This document shows, piece by piece, positions 20,679-29,470 of a stretch of 64,000 nt of DNA. The stretch lies in NCBI GenBank assembly GCA_037953745.1, contig JBAKBP010006595.1:44709-108708 (forward strand). Reading direction: 5' to 3'. Position 1 is the stretch's first letter. Every line of letters starts with the position of its first letter. A program made the position numbers and the translations under genes. The stretch comes from Lithodes maja. Lineage: Eukaryota > Arthropoda > Malacostraca > Decapoda > Lithodidae. The notes below the pieces were generated by a model. It searched no databases, was not told where the DNA came from, and was given only the letters and a program-made list of their open reading frames with translations.

Positions 20679-22185
20679 AACCCTCTGGCTTCCATATATC
20701 CTTTCTAATATGAATACATTCGCATAATAATAATAACAGAATAGAAATGCCGCATCTTATCTTTGAAGGATTAACAGTGTTTGTTTCCCAGCTGACGGCA
20801 AATTGCTATGACTTCATCTAGATTACTCCGCTATTGTGCAGATTTTGTAGCGAAATATGTTGTTAATAATGAAAACTGGGCAATCATATTACGCAGAGAC
20901 AGTGTAGTTGCATATATTTCCATACAGTATTGAACAATCAGTTGCCAAGGGATTCAATTTACCGTCAGCCAAAATATAACCGAGTATAGTCACCTCACAC
21001 TTCTTTCTACCGGTTCACACTTCTCTTCACTCACACTCTACCCTTTGAGATCACCATTTCTTATCTGTCTATCCATCTCCCTACCCGACCCTACTCCCCA
21101 GCTAGTCTAGTACTCTTGTTTATTTTTCTGGTTAATTATAAATTCAGTACCTGTGGCATCTATTTCAAATACATTCTGGTAACTAATGTGCGATTTCATT
21201 CAGCTTAGGAAGTACGTTTACCCATTAATAGGCTACAGACTATCTCAATCCATCCGTTTAGCTACCATATACCCTTCCTAAGCTTCATCAAATCGTGTAA
21301 ATGTAGCTGAAATCAAATACAAAACACATCACCGGTAATGAAAGGGTTACCAAAATATAGCAAACCATTGGGTAAGTTAAGTATTTATATCAAACTTTCC
21401 ATTGCTCTACTTAACCCTAGAATCGAGAAGCTCCTGTAACTGGGACAAACACCAAGACACTAGGATAAATATATTTGTAAAAATATATATATGACATGTA
21501 ATTATTAAGCTTGCAATGGTACTAAAATATTCTTTGGCTTTCTGGCCATCATCTGAACTTCTGAAGCATATTTGAGCAAGTTTCCAGGAGTAGCCTATTA
21601 TAATTAGAAGGCCTTTGGTATGACATTTTCTAAATTAAAAACATTACCTTGATATAAAAATATATAAACAAACATTACTGACCAAACTAGTTGAAACACT
21701 AGAGGTTGATGGCCTGATGATGGGAGAACCAACTGTGCACCCCAGAACACCCAGAACATCCATGCTTACCTGTTGAAAAGTAGAGAAACGCAATGTACTA
21801 GAAACATTCATATAAAAAGGTAAATACTGTCAAATCATTGTATATCAGCCATAAAATGATGGGGAATTTATCGATGAACAATATGATGGTTATACAGTCA
21901 CAACAGGTGCAATAGAATTTGGGCATTTAAGTGACAGGTTAAACACTTTTATTACCTGGTGAAAAGTAGATTGTATAATAATAAGTACATAATAAGCCTA
22001 TGTATTTATAGATATATAGCTGATATGATCTGAACATCAATCTAGATGGATATATTTGCATCAAGATGATGCATGAGCTCTAGAATATTTGTAAGTAGCT
22101 GTACATGTGACACTGGTCAACTGCACCTTCAATGTCCACCATTGCAACTAAGGGTATAGAAAGTCCTATCTACAGGTAACAACCC
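20679..22185. other. Gene-free AT-rich tract
   Basis: No ORF, RNA or element signature I can support in about 1.5 kb. Confidence 0.5.
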
Positions 22186-22406
22186 TTAAGGGGGGTCACC
22201 TGCTTTTTTCTCTTTTTCTCCTTTTCTCCCTTTCTCTGGCTTGTACCCATTCGGCCCCATTCAGCCAAATGTTTTAAGACGTTTATCCCCATCTAGGTGT
22301 CGATTTCTTCCTGGTGAGCGATAACGAGCCAGCATTGTATGGAGAAATCCGGCTTCGCCGGAGAAATTTTTCTATCGAAAAATTTACAAATTTAGCTTGC
22401 TGTAAA

Positions 22407-22473
<67 letters not shown>

Positions 22474-22613
22474 TGGCTCGCTATCGATCGCCAGGAAAAT
22501 ATTAACACCTGGAGGGGAGTAAACGTCCTAAAACAGTAGGCTGATTGGGGCCGAATTAATACAAGCCAGAGAAAGAGCGAAAAGGAGTGGAAAAAACGGG
22601 TCACCTCACTTAA
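22186..22613. mobile_element. Foldback TTAA element with ~150-bp inverted arms and (TA)n core
   Basis: Bounded by TTAA at 22186-22189 and 22610-22613. The left arm (GGGGTCACC ... GAGCGATAACGAGCCAGCA) is the inverted partner of the right arm (TGCTGGCTCGCTATCGATCG ... GGGTCACC). The centre holds a CCGGCTTCGCCGG hairpin and a TA run at 22412-22470. The inner blocks relate it to family 1. Confidence 0.8.
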
Positions 22614-22800
22614 CAGATACGATGACGCATTGCTTTTCTATATTCTGGCATTTATTAAACGATTTTATTCATAATTGGAAAGATATTTGGAAGTTAGAGG
22701 GTTGATTGAGATGGTCTATACCCTTATGATTCGATCCCACAGATCCTTCTTAAATTGTATAAACTAATCTAAAAAAACGATAGCCAGACTAAACTGTTAA
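22610..22800. mobile_element. TTAA-bounded small MITE (AGGAAGGATCTG family)
   Basis: Starts and ends with TTAA, with inner GATGACGCATTG and GATCCTTCTTAAATTGTA blocks. Related to 32963-33175 and to half copies at 20343, 25739 and 27309. It shares the TTAA at 22610 with the preceding element. Confidence 0.6.
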
Positions 22801-22907
22801 AATGCATGATAATCTTCGACAGATTACTATTATTCCATTATCTCTGTGGCTACAAGAATGGCAGCACTACGGCCAAACGTATTGTCAGTCAGTAGCCACA
22901 TTAAGCT

Positions 22908-23088
22908 GGTATCACACGAGCGCTTTTTCCCTCAACACTGATCTGGCAGCTTATGAGGCCAACCATGTTAAATATTTTGGTTACCTAAATTCATCTATCA
23001 TCAGTCTAGTTACCGATACCAGTACAAAATACTCCAGAAATGTGTTAATTATCCTATGTTGACTAAAAAAAAAAACTCGTGTGATACC
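22908..23088. mobile_element. MITE with GGTATCACACGAG ends
   Basis: Perfect 13-base terminal inverted repeats GGTATCACACGAG/CTCGTGTGATACC. The inner start (CGCTTTTTCCCTCAAC) matches the two MITEs at 15967-16705. Non-coding. Confidence 0.75.
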
Positions 23089-23210
23089 GGCCTTACTCCC
23101 ACAAGGGGTAGGGAGGATCAGCAAGAGAAATTAGAAAATAAAAGGAGGTGACAGGAGAAAAACACAAAACATTCGCCCACAAGCATGCAAAAGGGTATTG
23201 TGACTAGTTT

Positions 23211-23408
23211 ATTCGCTGTAAGTAGGCGAGAAATCATGACCTCTAACCTCTGTAACTCAAAAGCGACTAGAGTAATCGAGCTAATATTTCTACCATTTGT
23301 GAAGAGTCGGTCAAAGGAATAGATGTGGAAATTTACAGCCAATTTGCTCCAGACCTTTTTGAGTTACAGAGGAGTAAGGTCATGATTTTTCGCCTACTTA
23401 CAGCGAAT
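23211..23408. repeat. Foldback repeat, 53-bp arms
   Basis: Arm 23211-23263 (ATTCGCTGTAAGTAGGCGAG...) is the near-perfect inverse of 23355-23408 (...CGCCTACTTACAGCGAAT), with about 90 bases between. MITE-like; no TTAA at its edges. Confidence 0.75.
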
Positions 23409-23649
23409 AGACTATACTTTATTCGGTCTCAGTACCGTAACGTCTACATTCAATACAGACAGTACTATCTGAAACTGAATGACGGGAAGACGTTTCGTCG
23501 CAAAGGTGTGGCAATTTTTATACTTTGGTCCCATTCAGGTGTCGATAATTGCTACCTTGGTGAACGACAGCGTAATAAGTATTTCGGAGAACACGGACTG
23601 CGACTAACATCTATTTAGATATAACTTCAAAATTTTGTATTTATTCACG

Positions 23650-23660
23650 AATGTGTAACC

Positions 23661-23700
<40 letters not shown>

Positions 23701-24728
23701 GTAGGGGGGAAGAGAGGCACCTCAGAGTGGGTGGAGGGAAGAGAAAGTAGGAAAGATGAAATACAGTGTAAGATAAAAGTTAGTGGGCCGTCCACCTTGC
23801 TGTTGTTGAGGGATGTTTATTACTTTATTTTGTTTGTCTAGTCATTTTTTTAAAAACTTTCATTCATGCTTTATTGTTGTACTTAGGTTACTAAAGTGCT
23901 GATAAGAATGATTTTAACTTAGGGATGTCTATATCTGATCTGTTGAGTCTTGCTTTCAGTTTGTTTTTTCCTTCATCTGTGAGAGTTCGTTCCAAGTCTT
24001 CTTGATTAATATAATAATATGCTTTCCTCATAACGTCGGGATCTTGTTCAAAGACGTCACAGATAAATCCAATACTGCCCAGTGTTAGTTCTGCAAGCTC
24101 GATGGTGTCTTCTTCCGATTCCGTCTCCTTGGCGATTTTTGTTATTGTCTCCGGGTTTGTCGGGAGGGGAAGGAGTGGTCCTGGGGATCTCTTTCTGGGC
24201 GATTTTGGCTTGGTGTTGGGGGAAGTTGGTGGTGATGATGATGCTCTGGCTTCCTCGGGTTCCATTTGTGTCTCGTCCTCTTCTTGGTGTTCTTCATGGA
24301 TGTGAAGAGTTGGAGATTCCTGTAGTTCTGGAACTCGATCTTGTGTCTTGGGGGGCTTCTTCTTTGTTGACGCCCTTTTGATGTTTGCAGGGGTCGCTGA
24401 GAAGGCCTTCTGAGGTATGGTGATGGTGGGAAGATTGTTGTGTGACAACAGACAGGGGATTAGCTGGCAGAGTTGGTGTTTGTCTGGTCCAGCAATGGCC
24501 ATGGCTGACTGAATACAGGCAAAGATCTTGGCCCTCAGTACTGCTTCCCCATCTGCTGTAGTTGTAGGTGGTGTCGACTCTGGTGGAGCATTCCGTTGGG
24601 AGAAAGAGGAGCCCTTGACTGGAGCTCCTTCAGGGCCTGTGATGTTGGTAGCTTCACGTCCCTGTCTCCCTGTTTTGATGGTAAAAGTCACTGTTTCACC
24701 ATTTCTTAGTGAGTCAATGTGTAACCAC
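23650..24728 (-). mobile_element. 5'-truncated poly(A) retrocopy with 13-bp target duplication
   Basis: Insert 23663-24715 on the minus strand is flanked by the direct repeat AATGTGTAACCAC at 23650-23662 and 24716-24728 and ends in a ~34-base poly(A), which reads as poly(T) from 23663 on the plus strand. Target duplication, tail and 5' truncation together are the signature of LINE-type target-primed insertion. A near-identical second copy lies at 37989-38689. Confidence 0.92.
23891..24691 (-). CDS. Cold-shock-domain (C-terminal half) ORF in a retrocopy
   Basis: Open frame of 266 codons from an internal Met; the frame is open back to the insert edge at 24715. The first ~35 residues (GETVTFTIKTGRQGREATNI, then TGPEGAPVKGS) resemble the last two strands of a Y-box type cold-shock domain, an RNA-binding fold; the first half is lost by 5' truncation. 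Then come a Ser/Thr/Pro-rich part, a helical stretch (about 48-80), an acidic EEHQEEDE region, a basic PKSPRKRSPG segment and a helical C-terminus (about 195-266) ending LKSFLSAL. A ~230-base 3' UTR with AATAAA precedes poly(A). The ORF stays open in both copies, so they are young. It could be ORF1 of a LINE or a host mRNA retrocopy; I cannot decide. No zinc knuckle or RT is present. Confidence 0.65.
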   Translation of the reverse strand: MTFTIKTGRQGREATNITGPEGAPVKGSSFSQRNAPPESTPPTTTADGEAVLRAKIFACIQSAMAIAGPDKHQLCQLIPCLLSHNNLPTITIPQKAFSATPANIKRASTKKKPPKTQDRVPELQESPTLHIHEEHQEEDETQMEPEEARASSSPPTSPNTKPKSPRKRSPGPLLPLPTNPETITKIAKETESEEDTIELAELTLGSIGFICDVFEQDPDVMRKAYYYINQEDLERTLTDEGKNKLKARLNRSDIDIPKLKSFLSAL

Positions 24729-24912
24729 CTTAGTTGTAATTATATTACATATTGTCTTACTGATCGATAAAAAGTTACTTAAAAATGTGTTTAGTATTTT
24801 CATTAATAGTGGATTATAAATTTGTTAAATATTTGAAATGTAAATGTACGTATTCTACTAACACTGAACCCTTTGCTTACATATGTTTAATGCAAGTTTA
24901 ATATTATTGCTT

Positions 24913-25248
24913 TTAAGGGAGCTCATCTCGCTTTTGTTTTCTCTTTCTCTCCCTCTCTATTTTGCTTGTATCCATTCGGCCACATTCAGCCTACTGTTTT
25001 AAGACGTTCACCCCCACCAAGTGGTAATATTTTCCTGGCGAGCGGTAGCGAGCCAGCATATACTGTATATATTTTGTGTTTTGGGAGCAATCTAAATTTG
25101 TAAATTTTTAGCTAGAAAAATGTCTCGACACCTGGATGGGGATAAACGTCTTAACACAGTTGGCTGAATGAGGCCGAATGGATACAAGGCAGGGAAAGAG
25201 AAAAAAAGGAGAGGAAGATAAACAAAAAAGCCGGTGACCCCCCCTTAA
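24913..25248. mobile_element. Foldback TTAA element, second copy
   Basis: TTAA at 24913-24916 and 25245-25248. Arms carry the CATTCGGCC...CATTCAGCC and GGCTGAATGAGGCCGAATGG blocks in inverted order, as in 22186-22613; the centre is short and AT-rich. Confidence 0.8.
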
Positions 25249-25366
25249 CATTATTCACCCAAACACTTAATTCTAAAATGTTCAACTCCCCCCCCCCCCC
25301 CCCGCCGCCCGATAAAAAAGTAGAGGACCCCCCAAGCGCAATAACAAATTCGAAAACTGAAGCTAA

Positions 25367-25742
25367 TTAAATAATGGGTCGTTTTTCTGGTCCCCTTTCT
25401 CCCTCATGTTGCCTTACTAGTTTTCAGAATTTAAGATGCTTGCCCCATTAGTTTGTCGATTTTAAGACCATTCGCCCCCATTTCTTTGTCAATATTTAAA
25501 CCTTTCGTGCTATTTAGGTGTCGATTTTGTTTTTCTGGCGAACTATAGTGTGCCTGAAATGTTGGAACAACCAGCCTTCGGCCGGTGCATTTTTCTACCG
25601 AAAAATTTACACCTACAAATTTATCTAGAAGGGGAATCTAATGGGATTTTTTAAAAGTTTGATGGAGGTCTAGGGAGGAAACTAAAAAGTAAAAATAAAT
25701 ATATGAAATAATCGACCAACAAATAAACCCTTCCCCCCTTAA
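25367..25742 (+). mobile_element. Family 1 MITE copy
   Basis: Bounded by TTAA. Contains the family core blocks CCCCTTTCTCCCTCATGTT, TTAGGTGTCGATTTTG and TTTTTCTACCGAAAAAT. It is followed at once by a half copy of the AGGAAGGATCTG repeat (25739-25855), sharing TTAA. A poly(C) run lies just left, at about 25290-25303. Confidence 0.7.
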
Positions 25743-25866
25743 CCCCTTCTGTACCCACGACGTATTTTTTTTTATTTTATCTTGAGTATAATTATGTAAA
25801 CCATTTTGTGGAGTTTAAGAAGGATCTGTGGGAGACAAAGGGTCAACACTACTTATACGTGGTTCC

Positions 25867-26112
25867 ATGTCAGTTGAACCAGTGCCACTTCAACCAGTGC
25901 CACATTAACCAGTGCTAACTCAACCAGTGGCCACTTCAACCAGTGACCATTTCAACCAGTGACCATTTTAACCAGCAACCTAACCTAACCTAACCTAACC
26001 TAACCTAACCTACTGGTTAAAATGGTCACTGGTTGAAACTTGGTTGAAATGGTCACTGGTTGAAGTGGCCACTGGTTGAGTTAGCACTGGTTAAAGTGGC
26101 ATTGATTCAACA
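25867..26112. repeat. Palindrome of AACCAGTG units around a (CCTAA)n telomere-like array
   Basis: Left arm (25867-25976) is made of ~17-base units such as AACCAGTGGCCACTTC. The right arm (26012-26112) is its inverted copy in matching order, including the odd GTGCTAACTC unit. The centre, 25977-26011, is seven AACCT units, i.e. TTAGG on the other strand, the common arthropod telomere motif. The unit order is mirrored, so this is a true hairpin rather than two random arrays. Confidence 0.88.
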
Positions 26113-26189
26113 GACCTGTCACCCTTATACGTAGATAGACTCAGCACTGGAGAATTTCATGAAATAACCAACATCGTACCAAGGGACAT

Positions 26190-26397
26190 GCATACATACA
26201 TATAATTAGATACATAATTATATACATACATATATACACACACATATACATACATACATACAAACACACATAATTACATACATATACATACATACAAACA
26301 CACATACATACATTAATGCACACATACAAACATACATAATTCCATATATACATACATACATATATACTGTACATACATACACACATACTTACATACC
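26190..26397. repeat. (CATA)n-rich microsatellite
   Basis: Interrupted ACATACATA and CACACATA repeats over about 200 bases; the Cys/Tyr-rich frame within it is an artefact. Confidence 0.9.
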
Positions 26398-26424
26398 TTA
26401 TGAGTTACTCTTCTCTCACCTAAT

Positions 26425-26883
26425 TTAAGGGCAGGTTTTTAGTTTGTTCCCCAGACCTCCATCAAGCATAAAATTACACACCCTAGACCCTATTTTGTAC
26501 ATATTTCGGTAGATATATGTCATGGCCGAAGGCCGGTTCCTCTAAAGTTACAGGATTGCTATCGCTCACCAGGAAAACAATTGACACCTAAATGGCACGA
26601 AAGGTTTTAAAATTGACAGAAATGGGGCGAAGTTCTTAAAATCGCCAAACTAATGAGGCGAACGTCTAAAAATCTCATAAGCAATGGGGATAAGCACAAA
26701 TATTATGTTCTCTCCACTAACCAAATTTACTCCTAAACTCGATTAATGAAATTAACAAACACATGTGGCAGTCCGGGGATTCGAACCCAGGACGCTCACA
26801 CCGAAAATCAACACACTTATGCATTGCACCACGAAGGCAACAGGGTCCAGAAAAAAATCCCTCAAGTGGAAATCTCCCCTTAA
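26425..26883 (-). mobile_element. Family 1 MITE copy hosting a SINE
   Basis: TTAA at 26425-26428 and 26880-26883, ends TTAAGGGCAGG and TCTCCCCTTAA. Inverted orientation relative to 16279-16615. The extra length is a tRNA-like SINE at about 26700-26842. Confidence 0.8.
26700..26842 (-). mobile_element. tRNA-derived SINE inside a MITE
   Basis: Minus strand: A-box-like TGGTGCAATGCATAAGTG and B box GGGTTCGAATCCC. The acceptor ends do not pair, so it is not a functional tRNA. A short tail with TTCATTAA follows, as in the SINEs at 31700 and 35500. Boundaries approximate. Confidence 0.65.
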
Positions 26884-26933
26884 GTGTGCTGGTTTAATAA
26901 TCCAATAGGGTTGATAGCCTCAAAAGTCCTAAT

Positions 26934-27285
26934 TTAAGAGGCTAGTGGCTGTTTATGTTTTGGTCTATTAATTCATGTATTCATTGTTTTCTTTTTAGTT
27001 TCCTCGGTAGACCTCCATCAAGCTTTAACAAAAACACCCCTTAGAACCCCTCTCAAGATAAATTAGTACATTATTCGGTAGACAAATGTCCTTGGTTCCT
27101 TCTAAAATTACTGGCTCGCGAAAATCGACACCTAAATGGAACGATAGGTTTTGATATTGACAAAGAAATGGGGCAAAAGGTCTCAAAATCGCCAAATTTT
27201 TGGAACGAACGCCTTACAATCTCAAAACTAATATGCTAAACCTGAAGGAGAAGGGGGTCCAGAAAAAGCGACTAACTCCCCCATA
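26934..27285 (-). mobile_element. Family 1 MITE copy, degenerate right end
   Basis: Left TTAAGAGGCTAGTGGC; right end decayed to CTCCCCCATAAG. Core blocks of family 1 are present in inverted order. A piece of another dispersed repeat (GGTTTAATAATCCAATAGGG, 26890-26935) lies before it. Confidence 0.7.
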
Positions 27286-27308
27286 AGCAACTAAGTAATC
27301 GTACGAGC

Positions 27309-27412
27309 TAACCCCTTCCTGTAACTACGACGTACTTTGAATTCTATCTTAAGTATATTTAGACCATTGTATGCAGTTTAAGAAGGATCTGTGGGAGTAA
27401 AAAGGGTCAAGG
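27309..27412. repeat. Half copy of the AGGAAGGATCTG repeat
   Basis: Matches the left half of 32963-33175 (GACGTACTTTGAATTC, AGAAGGATCTGTGGGAGT). Confidence 0.55.
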
Positions 27413-27571
27413 GAGATTGTTAGAAGCCTGTTAATCGCAGGAGGCCTTTTTAAACTGAATATAATAGTTTAATACTAGCCAGAATAAAGATACCAGGAAG
27501 GCACCGTTACAGAGGGGATCAACACAGGTCTTTAAAACAGGTCAAAGAACATCTGGGGAAGAATGTAACAA

Positions 27572-27946
27572 TGAAGGGGAAATGGGCTGTTTATCTTGGT
27601 CCCCCTTATATGTTTAGCCCCATTAGTTTTAAATTTGTTAGACGTTTGGCCCGTTAGGTTGGCAATTTCAAGACCTTTTGCCCCATTTCGTTGTCAATTT
27701 TAAGACCTATCGTGCTATTTAGGTGTCGAATTTTCCTGGCGAGCGATAGCGAACCTGTAATTATAAGAGAAACCGGCCTTTGGCCGGGACATTTTTCTTC
27801 CAAAAAATTTACAAATTTATCTTGAGTGAGGTCTATGGGATGTTTTTTCAAAGTTTGAGGGAGGTCTAGAGAGGAAACTAAAAATATATATTATGAATAG
27901 ATGAATTAATATACCAACAAAAAAACAAAGTCATCACCCCCTTTAT
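27572..27946 (+). mobile_element. Family 1 MITE copy
   Basis: Core blocks in order (CCCCATTAGTTT, TTAGGTGTCG, CCTGGCGAGCGATAGCGAAC, CCGGCCTTTGGCCGG, TTGAGGGAGGTCTAGAG). Ends AGGGGAAATGGG and CACCCCCTTTA; the terminal TTAA is mutated. Confidence 0.7.
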
Positions 27947-27950
27947 ATCG

Positions 27951-28138
27951 ACATTAACCAAGCAGTCTTCAAATAATAGCAGACATGATATAACGTGACA
28001 TTAACCAAGCAGTCTTCAAATAATAGCAGACATGATATAACGTGACATTAACCAAGCAGTCTTCAAATAATAGCAGACATGATATAACGTGACATTAACC
28101 AAGCAGTCTTCAAATAATAGCAGACATGATATAACGTG
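27951..28138. repeat. 47-bp minisatellite, four perfect units
   Basis: The unit starting ACATTAACCAAGCAGTCTTC occurs at 27951, 27998, 28045 and 28092 with no differences seen. There are no spacers, so this is not a CRISPR array. Confidence 0.97.
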
Positions 28139-28689
28139 ACATTAGGAAAGGTGAGACAAACAATCACATTTACCCTGTAATACTGTCAAACCGCAGAAAT
28201 ATACACCATAGGTCCTCATTAACGTCTGAGTGAGACGGACAACCACAGGGAAAGAGCTTGTACGATCCACAATCAAATACAATTATATCAACAACCTATT
28301 AGCGAGCTATCTTGTTACGACAAACACAACACCAACAACGATGTGCAACACCACACAGCACAATCACCAACAAACAATGAATTAGTATCGGAGTGACAAT
28401 CTAATTTATGTATTTCACTCCAAACTCCTGTTTCACTTGCTTGGCCTCTCTTACTGATTTTCTTTGTGCCTCATTTATACTGAGAGCAATCCAGCTAGCT
28501 CTCACAAACACCTCCTCCTCCTATCCACTTCACTACACTAAACATGCACACCACACTTCAATCTTCCACACCAAAAAAAAAAAAAAAAAAAAAAGGATGA
28601 ATTGTAGCCCAGCCTCGGAGTCCCCAGGGGGGGGGGGGGGGGGGGACCATAAATGCCCCCTCACCCGACCGACCATCCCCTGACGACCC
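28139..28689. other. Non-coding tract left of the Jockey-like LINE
   Basis: No gene recognised. Contains poly(A) (about 28574-28594) and poly(G) (28629-28645) runs. The pyrimidine-rich part from about 28400 looks like the sense strand of the adjacent LINE and may be its degraded 5' region. Confidence 0.4.
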
Positions 28690-29470
28690 CACACAATTAC
28701 CTGGACCTCGGCCTGTTACTCTTTCTATTAATTTCTGCAACATTCGCGGACTCTCCTCTAACTTTCACTCTGTTGAGCACCATCTCTCCTCCTATAAACC
28801 TGATCTTCTCTTCCTCACCGAAACTCAGGTGTCTGTAGCAACATCCAGCAACCCCTTCTCTGTATCCTCCTACTTTCTCTATCCTAGTTTCAAAGCCAAT
28901 GGCGGATGTTGTGCATATGTGCACAACAAACTCACTTGCTCTCGTGTTCCCGATTTCGACTCTTCTGAATTCTCAACTTTATGGCTCAAACTTTCCTGTC
29001 ATTCTCTTACTAAATATTTCTGTGCTGTCTATCTCTCCCCTAACTCTACCAACTTTCCCAAATTCTTTGACTATCTAAACTCTACAGTGAAACACATTCC
29101 ATTCTATCCATTTCTCCTTTCTCAGAAATCTCCATCTTAGGAGATTTCAACGTTCACCACCGCCATTGGCTCTCCTCTCACACTACTGATCCACCTGGTG
29201 AACAAGCCTACGTCTTTTCGATCCTAAATGACCTAGAGCAGTTAGTTCAGCAACCCACCCGTATCCGGATCGCATCGGAGATCGGCCCAACATTCTTGAC
29301 CCGTTTCTAACTTCTAACCCTTCTTCTTATACTGTCGATCTTTTCTCTCCTTTGGGCTCCTCCGACCATAAACTTATCTCTGTCACCTGTCCTATCTCTC
29401 CAGTACAGCCACCCGATCCTCCTAGCCGGCGGCGCTTGTGGCACTTTGGCGCTGCCGACTGGGAGGCTTC
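28690..29470 (+). pseudogene. AP endonuclease domain of the Jockey-like LINE (frameshifted)
   Basis: N-terminal nuclease that nicks target DNA before reverse transcription. Visible landmarks in three frames: CNIRGLSSN near 28735, the catalytic-Glu motif LTETQ near 28820, ILGDFNVH near 29140 and SSDHKLIS near 29370. The phase changes near 29100-29130, near 29260 and near 29465-29475, so no single frame spans it; a stop falls at 29138-29140. Landmarks and spacing fit the Jockey-type endonuclease. The domain cannot be translated intact with the downstream RT. Confidence 0.75.

Noticed and set aside
24082..24381. 99-codon plus-strand frame
   Set aside because: Antisense of the retrocopy ORF; its counterpart at 37954-38274 is the same shadow.
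25977..26011. A true chromosome end
   Set aside because: Only seven units, flanked on both sides by unique and transposon sequence, so it is interstitial.
26762..26842. Functional tRNA gene
   Set aside because: A- and B-box-like sequences are present, but the acceptor ends do not pair and a SINE tail follows.
27951..28138. Regular 47-bp repeats as a CRISPR array
   Set aside because: Units are directly adjacent with no spacers, and the context is eukaryotic.
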